A stretch of 64,000 bases of DNA. Source: Rhizobium acidisoli (GTDB lineage: Bacteria > Pseudomonadota > Alphaproteobacteria > Rhizobiales > Rhizobiaceae). Below are positions 17,247-25,357 of this stretch, in pieces. The stretch's first letter is position 1. Every line of letters starts with the position of its first letter. The notes beneath the pieces are model-generated. The model was not told the DNA's origin, searched no databases, and was given only the letters and a program-made list of their open reading frames with translations. A program made the position numbers and the translations under genes. The stretch is from positions 4,505,281 through 4,569,280 of the forward strand of contig NZ_CP034998.1 of NCBI RefSeq assembly GCF_002531755.2, in the 5' to 3' direction.

Positions 17247-17828
17247 TCACCCCCGCCAGTCTTCGATGGGTGTCCAGTCGCATGTCAGGGCCTGATCCGC
17301 AAGGCCGAAAGCATAGAGATTGCCGCCGCCGGCCGGCTGGTCGCGGTCACGGGCGATCGGCCTGCCGGCGAGATGGCATTTGAGCAGCGTGCCGACGCCG
17401 CCATGGCCGACGAAGGCGATCGGGGCTGCCGCATCATGCGTGGCAAGAACGGTCTTCACCGCCTCGACGATACGGGCTTGCGCGTCGGCGGCGCGCTCCC
17501 AGCCTTTGAAGCTTTCTTCCGGATGGGCGAAGAACCAGTTGGCCGCTTCTTCGAATTGCGGCGGCGGCAGGAAGCCGGTGGCCGAACGGTCGTTCTCGTG
17601 CATGCCGTGGACGATCTCGATCTTCGTGCCGGAGGCTTCCGCCAGAATTTCGGCCGTTTCGATCGCCTTTGTCTCGTCGCTGGAGATGATGCGCCGCAAT
17701 TGCCGCGCCCAGCCACTCTCGGCCGCTTTTCGCGCACGCGCCGCGCCGACATCGGAAAGCCCCCATTTCGGCACCGGCACGTCGGCATCGATCTTGACTT
17801 GCGGATGGGTGATATAGAGTCCGAACAT
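17247..17828 (-). CDS. Histidine phosphatase superfamily protein with altered RHG motif
   Basis: A 193-residue member of the phosphoglycerate mutase / histidine phosphatase fold. The catalytic N-terminal motif normally reads RHG; here it is THP in LYITHPQVKI, which keeps the nucleophilic His but loses the phosphate-binding Arg. The second His is present in AFVGHGGVGTLL, and the acid Glu may be in HGMHENDRS. Its start overlaps the pmtA stop by one base (TGATG at 17830-17826). It may be a phosphatase with unusual specificity or a non-catalytic relative. Confidence 0.82.
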   Translation of the reverse strand: MFGLYITHPQVKIDADVPVPKWGLSDVGAARARKAAESGWARQLRRIISSDETKAIETAEILAEASGTKIEIVHGMHENDRSATGFLPPPQFEEAANWFFAHPEESFKGWERAADAQARIVEAVKTVLATHDAAAPIAFVGHGGVGTLLKCHLAGRPIARDRDQPAGGGNLYAFGLADQALTCDWTPIEDWRG

Positions 17829-18427
17829 CAGCCGCGCCTATAGATCCAGAGCTGCGCCGGCGGAATGTTGCGCATGACGAAGTCGAAATGCTGAATATGG
17901 TAGCGGTCGGGATTGGCGGCGATCGGCGAGATCGCGCCATAGGAGATCTGCACCACCGGCCGGCCGGCCGGCAGGCGGTCGAGCAGGCTTTCGAGCAGCG
18001 AGACGCGCATCGCCATCGGAAAATTCAGCAGCGGAATGCAGGAAATGACGCAATCGAACGTCTGGTCGCCGAAGGTGCCAAGCGTGGTCTTGAGATCGAA
18101 GGCATCGCCGTTGATGAAGTGCACGCCGGGATAGGCGCGCAGCAGATGCTGGTGGAAATCCGTCGAATATTCGATCGCGACCAGATTGTCCGGCTTCACG
18201 CCGCGGCCAAGAATGGCTTTAGTGATCGCGCCGGTGCCAGGCCCGAGCTCGAGCACCGGTAGCCCGGAATGCATGTCGATGACGCTTGCCATGCGTTTGG
18301 CGGTGATCGAGGAGGTCGGCACGATCGAGCCGACCGTCTTCGGCCCCTGCATCATGCCCCGGAAGAAACGGATTTCTTCATCGAATCTCTTCCCGAGCTG
18401 TTCCTTGACCTTGACCCTTAAGCGCAT
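17828..18427 (-). CDS. pmtA: Phosphatidylethanolamine N-methyltransferase, rhizobial type
   Basis: A 199-residue SAM-dependent methyltransferase that methylates phosphatidylethanolamine toward phosphatidylcholine at the inner membrane. It belongs to the small rhizobial (Sinorhizobium-type) family: FDEEIRFFRGMMQGPKTVGS, VPTSSITAKRMAS and the SAM motif LELGPGTGAITKAIL (about residues 58-72). Phosphatidylcholine matters for rhizobial symbiosis. A distinct phosphatidylcholine synthase route may exist elsewhere in the genome. It heads the run with the histidine phosphatase, pyrF and DUF1330. Confidence 0.93.
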   Translation of the reverse strand: MRLRVKVKEQLGKRFDEEIRFFRGMMQGPKTVGSIVPTSSITAKRMASVIDMHSGLPVLELGPGTGAITKAILGRGVKPDNLVAIEYSTDFHQHLLRAYPGVHFINGDAFDLKTTLGTFGDQTFDCVISCIPLLNFPMAMRVSLLESLLDRLPAGRPVVQISYGAISPIAANPDRYHIQHFDFVMRNIPPAQLWIYRRG

Positions 18428-18522
18428 TCTCCACCCATCCGCATGTTGATCGACTGTCTTAATATGCCGCTTGTCGCTGTCGGGACAAGGATTTTCGCAA
18501 CGAGGATACCGGCATCAACAGC

Positions 18523-19434
18523 TCATGCGGCTTCCGGCGCCGAACGCGGCATGAGATCAGCAAGCCTTTGGCAAAGATGATCGGCGTCGATAGGCGCGCG
18601 CAGCTTCTTGTCGGTATTGTCGAAATAGAGATAGACGTCGCGGCCCTTGTCGGACGCTGCGAGCGGCGCCAGCACCCGCGTCGCATTTTTCGGTTCAACG
18701 CCGGTTGCCCAGGCGCGGATGCGTTCGGCCCATAGATCGAGAGCCTCGTCCTCATAGCCGCTGACATAGAGTTGTTCGGAACCATGCAGGCGGCAATAGA
18801 TGAAATCGGCGGTGATATCCATCAGCAATGGCCATTCCACTGTGTCGGCTGAGACGAGAGCGACATTATGTCGCCGGAGCATTTCGATGAAGTCAGGCGA
18901 GCGGAAACTGTCGTGGCGGATTTCCAGTGCGTGGCGGATCGGCTGATCGCCGTCGCTTTGAAGCCAGGCCCGTCCCTTGACATGCCCGTCATGCCGCTTG
19001 GCGAGTGCTGTTGCCGCATCGCGGTCCTGCGGCAGCAGCGCCAGGAAATTCTCGAAAAGATCGGCATCGAAAGCCATGTTCGGCGGGAATTGCCAGAGGA
19101 TCGGCCCAAGCTTGGGCCCGAGCCGCAAGAGGCCGGAAGCGAAGAAATTGGCGAGGGCCGTCTCGATCTCGCGCAGCCGCAGCATATGGGTGATGAAGCG
19201 CGGTCCCTTGACCGCGAAGACGAAATCGTCGGGCGTTTCGTCGCGCCAGCGGCCGAAGCTTTCGGAACGCTGCAGGCTGTAGAAGGTGCCGTTGATCTCG
19301 ATCGACGGGAAATGCCGGGCGGCGTAGGAAAGCTCCTGCTTCTGCGGCAGGTCTTCGGGATAGAACTGCCCGCGCCAGGGCGCATAGGTCCAGCCGGATA
19401 CGCCGATGCGCACCGTTCCCGCCTTTTTCATCAT
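18523..19434 (-). CDS. DUF72 family protein
   Basis: A 303-residue TIM-barrel-like DUF72 (YecE-type) protein. Typical segments are IRIGVSGW-like VRIGVSGWTYAPWRG, EINGTFYSLQ, FVFAVKGPRFITH and a C-terminal YLYFDNTDK. The function of the family is unknown. GGAGG lies five bases before the ATG at 19434, and a second ATG follows at 19431; the GTG at 19452 has no ribosome site. The ribosome site lies in a long inverted repeat described separately. It is downstream of dnaN on the same strand. Confidence 0.87.
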   Translation of the reverse strand: MMKKAGTVRIGVSGWTYAPWRGQFYPEDLPQKQELSYAARHFPSIEINGTFYSLQRSESFGRWRDETPDDFVFAVKGPRFITHMLRLREIETALANFFASGLLRLGPKLGPILWQFPPNMAFDADLFENFLALLPQDRDAATALAKRHDGHVKGRAWLQSDGDQPIRHALEIRHDSFRSPDFIEMLRRHNVALVSADTVEWPLLMDITADFIYCRLHGSEQLYVSGYEDEALDLWAERIRAWATGVEPKNATRVLAPLAASDKGRDVYLYFDNTDKKLRAPIDADHLCQRLADLMPRSAPEAA

Positions 19435-19440
19435 CGGATC

Positions 19441-19492
19441 CTCCGTTTTCACAGGAGGAGCAACCCTCCACTTAACAGGAGGAAAAACGGAG
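19441..19492 (-). promoter_or_regulatory. Inverted repeat that can mask the DUF72 ribosome site
   Basis: CTCCGTTTT at 19441-19449 and AAAACGGAG at 19484-19492 are perfect 9-bp arms. An inner GGAGG/CCTCC pair (19454-19458, 19465-19469) makes a second hairpin. On the minus-strand transcript the arm nearest the gene includes the start of its GGAGG Shine-Dalgarno sequence. It could limit translation or serve as a dnaN 3' stem. Confidence 0.45.
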
Positions 19493-19512
19493 ACGGATGG
19501 CCTTCGTTCCCG

Positions 19513-20631
19513 TCAGACGCGCATCGGCATCAGCACGTAAAGCGCATCGTCGCCGGCCGTGTCGCGGATCAGCGTCGGCGAACCGGCATCGGCAAGCAGG
19601 AAGATCGCTTCCTCGCCGGAAAGCTGCGCGGTGATGTCGAGCAGGTATTTGGCATTGAAGCCGATTTCCATCGCATCCGTGTCGTAGCCGACGGCGACTT
19701 CTTCCGTGGCGCTGCCGGAATCCGGATTGTTGACGGTCAGCATCAGCTGTCCCTCGGACAGCGCCAACTTCACGGCACGGCCGCGTTCGGAGGAAATTGT
19801 GGAGACGCGGTCGACGGCCTGGGCGAAGGTCGTGCAATCGACGCGCATTTCCTTGTCGTTGCCGGTGGGGATGACCCGCTGGTAATCCGGGAAGGTGCCG
19901 TCGATCAGTTTCGAGGTCATGACGATCGAGCCGATCGTCAGCCGGATCTTGGCGTCGGAGACCTCGACGGTCACCGTCACCTCCGGATTGTCGACCAGCT
20001 TCTGCAACTCGCCGACCGTCTTGCGCGGAATGATGATGCCGGGCATGCCTTCGGAGCCGGAGGGTGCATCGACATCGGCGCGCGCCAGCCGATGGCCGTC
20101 GGTGGCGACTGCCCGGAGCTTCAGCTCGCCCTTGCTCTCGATCGTGTGGAAAAAGATGCCGTTGAGATAATAGCGCGTCTCCTCGGTCGAGATCGCAAAC
20201 TGCGTGCGGTCGATCAGCATCTTCAGATCGGTCGCCTTCAGCTTGAAGGAATGCGTGAAGGTGCCGGCAGTCAGATCCGGGAAATCGGATTCCGGCAGGC
20301 ACTGCAGCGAGAATTTCGAGCGGCCGGACTGCACGGTCATCGAGCCGCCATCGCTGCTGGTGGCGAGCAGCACTTCCGAGCCGTCGGGAAGCTTGCGCAC
20401 GATATCGTAGAGAAGGTGGGCCGGAACGGTGGTGGCGCCTGATTGTTCGACGCTTGCCGGCGTCGCCTCGGTGATTTCGAGGTCGAGGTCGGTCGCCTTC
20501 ATGTCGAGGTTCTGGCCGTCGGCCTTGAGCAATACGTTGGACAGGATCGGGATCGTGTTGCGACGTTCGACCACGCGGTGCACGTGGTTCAGCGATTTCA
20601 ACAGGTTTGACCGCTCAATAGTAATACGCAT
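19513..20631 (-). CDS. dnaN: DNA polymerase III beta subunit (sliding clamp)
   Basis: The 372-residue beta clamp forms a dimeric ring that tethers DNA polymerase III and many repair proteins to DNA. The three clamp subdomains are present. The N-terminus is MRITIERSNLLKSLNHVHRVVERRNTIPIL, and the C-terminus ends with LYVLMPMRV, the typical peptide-binding-pocket end. The middle holds YYLNGIFFHTIE and ATDGHRLA. Unlike in many bacteria it is not next to dnaA; the nearest gene on its strand is DUF72. An isolated dnaN is usual in rhizobia. Confidence 0.98.
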   Translation of the reverse strand: MRITIERSNLLKSLNHVHRVVERRNTIPILSNVLLKADGQNLDMKATDLDLEITEATPASVEQSGATTVPAHLLYDIVRKLPDGSEVLLATSSDGGSMTVQSGRSKFSLQCLPESDFPDLTAGTFTHSFKLKATDLKMLIDRTQFAISTEETRYYLNGIFFHTIESKGELKLRAVATDGHRLARADVDAPSGSEGMPGIIIPRKTVGELQKLVDNPEVTVTVEVSDAKIRLTIGSIVMTSKLIDGTFPDYQRVIPTGNDKEMRVDCTTFAQAVDRVSTISSERGRAVKLALSEGQLMLTVNNPDSGSATEEVAVGYDTDAMEIGFNAKYLLDITAQLSGEEAIFLLADAGSPTLIRDTAGDDALYVLMPMRV

Positions 20632-20879
20632 GGAATGCTACCGCTTTCGACCGTGACTGTCCGGGCGCATCGAGCACCCGAAGAATGCTTTCCCGGCCTG
20701 AGACCGGGGGAGTGGACGGGCAAAATGGCAGACTTCAGCATCGGATTGCAAGAGGCATGCAGGGCCGAACGCCTGCATTTGCGGTTTTCCAGAGCAATTC
20801 TCACAGAAATCCGAACCCTTGCCGAACCCTTGCCGCTCGCCCATAAAGGCGCGATGACGGCGGGACGAAAGCAAATGGC

Positions 20880-21797
20880 ATGAATGAGGAAACGACAGAG
20901 CAGGCCGCCACCCGGCGAAGCTTCCGCCTGCACAATATGGCGGTGCCGGCGCGGCCGCTGGAGCCGGCGCTTTATCTGGTCGCCACTCCGATCGGCAATC
21001 TCGGCGATATCACACTGCGGGCGCTGGAAACGCTCGCCGGCGCCGATGTGCTCGCCTGTGAGGATACGCGCGTCACCCGCGTGCTGCTCGACCGCTACGG
21101 CATCCAGAACCGCCCCTTCGCCTATCACGAATACAATGCCGACGAGGCCGGCCCGCGATTGTTGCAGGCGCTGGAGGCCGGCCGCTCGGTGGCGCTGGTC
21201 TCCGATGCCGGCACGCCGCTGGTCTCCGATCCCGGCTATCGGCTGGCGCAGCAGGCGATTGCGGCAGGTTACCGCGTCATCCCCATTCCCGGCGCCTCGG
21301 CGCCGCTCGCAGCCCTTGTCGGCTCCGGCCTGCCGAACGATGCCTTCCTCTTCGCCGGCTTCCTGCCGGTCAAGGACAAGGCCCGCCGCGATCGTCTGGG
21401 TGAACTCGCCGCAGCCCCGGCGACGCTGATCTTCTTTGAATCGCCGCATCGCATCGGCGCCACGCTGCTTGCCGCCGCCGATGTGCTGGGCACTGCGCGG
21501 CCCGCCTCCGTCTGCCGCGAGCTGACCAAGACCTATGAGGAGTTCCGCCGCGGCACGCTTGGCGAGCTTGCCGCACACTATCAGCAGGTGGAAAACGTCA
21601 AGGGCGAGATCGTCCTCGTCGTCGGCCCGCCGGAGCCTGTGGAAACGCCCGAGGCCGATGTCGAAGCGGTGCTGGCCGATCTCTCAAAGACCATGCCGAC
21701 GGCCAAGGCCGCGACCGAGGCGGCCCGCCTCACCGGCCTGCCGCGCAAGGTACTCTACCAGCGCCTGCTGGAGCTGAAGGGAGCCGATGGCCGATAA
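20880..21797 (+). CDS. rsmI: 16S rRNA (cytidine-1402-2'-O)-methyltransferase
   Basis: A 305-residue SAM-dependent methyltransferase of the tetrapyrrole-methylase fold that modifies C1402 of 16S rRNA in the decoding centre. Family signatures are LYLVATPIGNLGDITLRALE, CEDTRVTRVLLDRYGI, LVSDAGTPLVSDPGYRLA and FESPHRI. The ATG at 20880 gives a 30-residue N-terminal extension before the core, common in this group. The last 11 bases overlap yraN, which is normally its neighbour. Confidence 0.96.
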   Translation: MNEETTEQAATRRSFRLHNMAVPARPLEPALYLVATPIGNLGDITLRALETLAGADVLACEDTRVTRVLLDRYGIQNRPFAYHEYNADEAGPRLLQALEAGRSVALVSDAGTPLVSDPGYRLAQQAIAAGYRVIPIPGASAPLAALVGSGLPNDAFLFAGFLPVKDKARRDRLGELAAAPATLIFFESPHRIGATLLAAADVLGTARPASVCRELTKTYEEFRRGTLGELAAHYQQVENVKGEIVLVVGPPEPVETPEADVEAVLADLSKTMPTAKAATEAARLTGLPRKVLYQRLLELKGADGR

Positions 21798-22155
21798 CGA
21801 TCGCACCGCCCTGAAAAGGAAGGCGCTGCGCCGGGGCCTGATGTCGGAATATGTCGCCGCCGTCTTTCTGATGCTGAAGGGTTATCGCATCCTGGCGCTG
21901 CGCCACCGCACCCGGCTCGGCGAGATCGACATTATTGCCCGCAAAGGCGATCTCGCCGTCTTCGTCGAGGTCAAGGCCCGCCATGGTGAGGCCGCGGCCG
22001 TCGATGCCGTCTCCGTCATCGCGCAAAAGCGCATACGGGCGGCAAGCGATCTCTGGCTCGCCCGCCAGGCGGACCAGGCCCAGCTTTCCCAACGTTACGA
22101 TATTGTCGCGGTCATGCCGGGCCGGCTGCCGCGGCATTTTCCCGATGCCTTCTGA
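21787..22155 (+). CDS. YraN / UPF0102 family nuclease-like protein
   Basis: A 122-residue protein of the UPF0102 family, which has a restriction-endonuclease-like fold. The active-site-like motif is GEIDIIARKGDLAVFVEVKAR, here with Asp and ExK as in the family. It overlaps rsmI by 11 bases, so co-translation is likely. Its role is uncertain; a link to Holliday junctions or DNA repair is suggested for the fold but not shown. Confidence 0.9.
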   Translation: MADNDRTALKRKALRRGLMSEYVAAVFLMLKGYRILALRHRTRLGEIDIIARKGDLAVFVEVKARHGEAAAVDAVSVIAQKRIRAASDLWLARQADQAQLSQRYDIVAVMPGRLPRHFPDAF

Positions 22156-22273
22156 CCTCTCTTTCAACTGAACACTTTCCCAATCGTTAAACTTTTAGTC
22201 CCCGCGTGAACCAGGTCCTTACGACTGTCTGCTACCTCAAATCGCGGTAGGGATAGTAATTGGGGGTTGTTTC

Positions 22274-22777
22274 ATGGCCTGGAAGCTGATGCTTGCAAGT
22301 GCGGTCGCCATGGCTGCGCGCTCGGTGCCTTATGCCGTGGTGAAGCCGGCCGGGAAATCCTTCGTCGCGCATGCGAGCGATCTCTTGCCGCTGAAGTCGA
22401 CGCCGATCAATCCAGACTGGATCGTCAGCGGCAATCCGCAGGCCCGCACCGCAGAACATTCGCGCGGTCACGACGAGGCCTCGCTGACGGCGATCTGGGA
22501 TTGCACATCAGGTGAATTCCGCTGGTATTTCGGCTGGGACGAGACCGTGATGATCCTCGAAGGCGAGGTTCATATCACCGCCGAGGACGGCACCGAACGC
22601 ACGCTCTCAGCCGGCGATGTCGCCTTTTTCGCTGGCGGCACCTGGGCGAGCTGGCGGGTCGACAATTACGTCCGCAAGGTTGCCTTCCTGCGCAAGCCTT
22701 TCCCCAAGCCCTTGGCGATCGCCTATCGCCTCCGCAACATGCTGCGCAATGGCGGCAATCAGGGCATCGCCGCCTGA
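22274..22777 (+). CDS. Cupin-domain protein (DUF861 type)
   Basis: A 167-residue protein with a single cupin barrel: LTAIWDCTSGEFRWYFGWDETVMILEG, then LSAGDVAFFAGGTWASWRV. The related family includes EutQ/ureidoglycolate-type cupins, but some of the usual metal His positions are replaced. The first 20 residues (MAWKLMLASAVAMAARS) could be a weak membrane anchor. It stands alone, 118 bases after yraN, so it probably has its own promoter. The substrate is unknown. Confidence 0.75.
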   Translation: MAWKLMLASAVAMAARSVPYAVVKPAGKSFVAHASDLLPLKSTPINPDWIVSGNPQARTAEHSRGHDEASLTAIWDCTSGEFRWYFGWDETVMILEGEVHITAEDGTERTLSAGDVAFFAGGTWASWRVDNYVRKVAFLRKPFPKPLAIAYRLRNMLRNGGNQGIAA

Positions 22778-22791
22778 GAATTTCCGGCGAC

Positions 22792-22880
22792 TATGCTTTT
22801 TGTTTTTGCGCAATTCCCGGCAAGAGCGCTTCGCGCTTTGCCTGGGAAACCGCTTCACACTTTTCCTGGAATTGCTTTTA
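22792..22880 (-). repeat. Dispersed intergenic repeat, family A, copy 1 (RIME-like)
   Basis: Read on the minus strand it matches the copy at 42523-42615: AAAAGTGTG, then GCGGTTT, then CCCAGGCAAAGCGCGAAGCGC, and ends with AACAAA-AGC. The core GCGCGAAGCGC forms a hairpin. It resembles the rhizobial intergenic mosaic elements known from other genomes. It lies between the convergent cupin and LacI genes and could act as a transcript end. Confidence 0.7.
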
Positions 22881-23900
22881 ATCCGGCTGAGGCGGGGCGG
22901 TCGTTTCCCCCTCTAAAACCTCGCAGGCAAACAGGATCGGATCGTCGAGTTCGGGCGCGGTCTGCTTGTTCAGCAGAACGGCGACCGCGGCGGCGGCGAC
23001 GTCCTGGATCGGCTGCTTCACCGTCGTCAGGCGCGGCGTCGTCATGCTAGCAAGCGGGATACCGTCGAAGCCGACGATGGAAAGGGCTGCAGGAACCGGA
23101 ATTCCCAGATCATGCGCCGCCCGCATGCAGCCGATCGCCTGCTGGTCCGAACTGGCAAAGATCGCCGTCGGCCGCTCGTTGCGCGCCCGCGCCAGAAGAT
23201 AATTTCCCGCCGAACGGCCGCTCTCATAGTCGAAAGCCGCCTCGGCAATCAGCGGCGGTCCGGCCATTGTCGCGCCGCCGTCCGCCTGCTCCCCCGCCTG
23301 TTCGATTGCGTCGAGATAACCCCTGAGGCGGTCATTGGCGGGGACGGAGTGTCCGGGTCCTGAGATGAAGCCGATGCGGCGATGGCCGAGTTTCAGAAGG
23401 TGCTCGACACCCAAGCGAACGCCATTGCGGTGATCGGCGGCAATGCCGGAATATCCGGGCATCAGACGGTCGACGACGACGATCGGCAATCCTTTCGGCA
23501 GCTTGATCGTATGGAAATCATTGCTGGGAACGAGAATGATGCCGTCGACCTTCCGGCTCGTCAGCTGCTTGATCCGATCGGCCTCCTTGGCCGCATGATC
23601 GAGCGAGGTCATGACGATGATATTATAGCCGTGATTGGCCGCCGCCTGCTCCGCCGATTGCACGAGTTCGGAGAAGAACGGATTGGTCAGATCCGGGATG
23701 ACGATGCCGATCAGGCGGCTGACCTTGCTGCGCATGCTTCTTGCCGACGGGTCGGGCAGATAACCCAGGTCCTTGATGATCTCTCCGACCCGCGCCCGCA
23801 ATTCCTTGGTCACCGAGGGATGATCGTTCAAGACTCGGGAAACGGTGCCGGTGGAAACACCCGCGAGCCTGGCAACGTCCCTGATTCCGACCTTTGACAT
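22878..23900 (-). CDS. LacI-family transcriptional regulator
   Basis: A 340-residue LacI/GalR repressor. The N-terminal helix-turn-helix is IRDVARLAGVSTGTVSRVLND, followed by the hinge helix (SARSMRSKVSRLIGIVIPDLTNPFF) and a periplasmic-binding-protein-like sugar domain. It is transcribed away from the sugar ABC transporter, and the gap holds two perfect copies of a LacI-type operator, so it most likely represses that transporter and perhaps itself. The inducer is probably a sugar but cannot be named. The final residues reach into repeat A copy 1. Confidence 0.93.
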   Translation of the reverse strand: MSKVGIRDVARLAGVSTGTVSRVLNDHPSVTKELRARVGEIIKDLGYLPDPSARSMRSKVSRLIGIVIPDLTNPFFSELVQSAEQAAANHGYNIIVMTSLDHAAKEADRIKQLTSRKVDGIILVPSNDFHTIKLPKGLPIVVVDRLMPGYSGIAADHRNGVRLGVEHLLKLGHRRIGFISGPGHSVPANDRLRGYLDAIEQAGEQADGGATMAGPPLIAEAAFDYESGRSAGNYLLARARNERPTAIFASSDQQAIGCMRAAHDLGIPVPAALSIVGFDGIPLASMTTPRLTTVKQPIQDVAAAAVAVLLNKQTAPELDDPILFACEVLEGETTAPPQPD

Positions 23901-24050
23901 GATTGAAATAGATGCCCTTCATCTTCGCCTGCGCAACACGCCCGAGGGCGCCTGATCCTGGCTTCCAGCTAATGGTCTTCAGGCCCCTAGTCAAAGGGCC
24001 GTGTCTCGGTTCCGGCGGCGGAACATCAGAGCAGCGCCAGCCCGAACACA

Positions 24051-24064
24051 TGGAAACGGTTCAT
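24051..24064. promoter_or_regulatory. LacI-type operator 1
   Basis: TGGAAACGGTTCAT, a LacI/GalR-family half-symmetric operator centred on CG. It is identical to the second copy 115 bases downstream. It lies about 150 bases upstream of the LacI gene start and could serve autoregulation or DNA looping. Confidence 0.7.
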
Positions 24065-24129
24065 CGTGCGCATGTCAATATGCGTTAAGCGTTGCAATGC
24101 GGCTCGCTCTATGGCGCAGTTTTGGCTGC

Positions 24130-24158
24130 TTGACAATTTTCGGAGGCGTGTTACCCAT
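24130..24158 (+). promoter_or_regulatory. Candidate promoter of the sugar ABC transporter
   Basis: TTGACA at 24130-24135 is a consensus -35 hexamer. About 17 bases later TACCCAT is a poor but possible -10. The second LacI operator begins just downstream, where a repressor would block transcription. The -10 is the weak point of the call. Confidence 0.4.
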
Positions 24159-24165
24159 TTGGCGT

Positions 24166-24179
24166 TGGAAACGGTTCAT
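24166..24179. promoter_or_regulatory. LacI-type operator 2, next to the ABC transporter promoter
   Basis: Second perfect copy of TGGAAACGGTTCAT, 54 bases before the substrate-binding-protein gene. It sits just downstream of the TTGACA promoter candidate. Two identical 14-base sites in a divergent LacI/transporter gap are strong evidence for regulation by the adjacent LacI protein. Confidence 0.75.
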
Positions 24180-24232
24180 TTGCCGCGGGCAACTCAGATG
24201 GAGCTGAGCCCAGGGCCGTTCGGGAGGAAAAA

Positions 24233-25216
24233 ATGTCCAATTTTAAGCGTGAATCCGTCTTGATCAATGCACCGCGCCGTGCGGCCTTGAAGCTCGGCCT
24301 CGCCGGCACTCTGGTGCTGGCGCTGTCCTGCAGCGTATCGCCGGCCTTTGCGGCCGAGAAGCCGAAGGTCGGCCTGATCATGAAATCCTTGTCGAATGAG
24401 TTCTTCAAGCAGATGAAGGCCGGCGCCGATAAATATGCGGCCGAGAACAAGGACAAGTTCGATTTCAAAGCCGTCGGCATGAAAGACGAGCGTGACTTCG
24501 CCTCGCAGGTCGACGCCGTCGAGAACTTCGTCACCCAGAAATACGATATCATCGTCGTCGCACCGGCCGATTCAAAGGCAATGGCAACGCCGCTGGCAAA
24601 GGCGGTCAAGGCTGGCGTCAAGGTCATCAATATCGACGTGCCGCTCGATGCCGATGCCAAGAAGAAGGCCGGTATCGATCTGGCTTTCTTCGGTCCTGAC
24701 AACAAGGAAGGCGCAAAGCTTGCCGGCGATGCGCTTGCCAAGGATCTGGGTCCCGGCGCCAAGGTGGTCATCCTCGAGGGCAACCCCGAGGCCGACAATG
24801 CCAAGGAGCGCAAGGAAGGCTTCATGGACTCCGTCAAATCGGGCAAGCTCGAGCTTCTCGACAGCAAGACCGCCCATTGGGAGACCGAAGAAGCCAACAC
24901 CGTCATGACGAATTTCCTGACGAAGTATAAGGATATTCAAGGCGTGATGGCGGCCAACGACTCCATGGCGCTCGGCGTCGTCAAGGCCCTCGATGCGGCC
25001 GGCCAGGCCGGCAAGATCAAGGTCGTCGGCTTCGACAACATCCCGCCGGTTCAGCCGCTGATCAAGGATGGCAAGATGCTCGCCACCGTCGAGCAGTACG
25101 GCGCGCAGATGGCCGTCATGGGCATCGACTATGGCATGCGGGAACTTGCCGGCGAAAAATTCACCGGCTGGGTCAAGACCGACGTCAAGCTCGTCACCTC
25201 TGCCGATCTGAAATAA
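24233..25216 (+). CDS. Sugar ABC transporter substrate-binding protein (ribose/RbsB type)
   Basis: A 327-residue periplasmic sugar-binding protein. An unusually long N-terminal region (MSNFKRESVLINAPRRAALK) precedes the hydrophobic core LGLAGTLVLALSC, with cleavage near AFAAE. The mature protein follows the RbsB pattern: VGLIMKSLSNEFF, DIIVVAPADSKAM, VINIDVPLD, MAANDSMALGVVKALD and VVGFDNIPP. It is the first gene of a three-gene importer and follows the two LacI operators. The ligand is probably a pentose or related sugar; that is a guess from family. Confidence 0.92.
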   Translation: MSNFKRESVLINAPRRAALKLGLAGTLVLALSCSVSPAFAAEKPKVGLIMKSLSNEFFKQMKAGADKYAAENKDKFDFKAVGMKDERDFASQVDAVENFVTQKYDIIVVAPADSKAMATPLAKAVKAGVKVINIDVPLDADAKKKAGIDLAFFGPDNKEGAKLAGDALAKDLGPGAKVVILEGNPEADNAKERKEGFMDSVKSGKLELLDSKTAHWETEEANTVMTNFLTKYKDIQGVMAANDSMALGVVKALDAAGQAGKIKVVGFDNIPPVQPLIKDGKMLATVEQYGAQMAVMGIDYGMRELAGEKFTGWVKTDVKLVTSADLK

Positions 25217-25357
25217 TCGGGATTTCCGACGACAGGACAAAGAGGCGCCGGCTTGCTGCCGGCGCCAACGACTACCAACCGATCGACGCGTTGATTGCTC
25301 CGGAGGAGGCTTGTTTCGAGCCTCTCCGATGCGCCTTCCGTGGAGGATCGCCTAATC

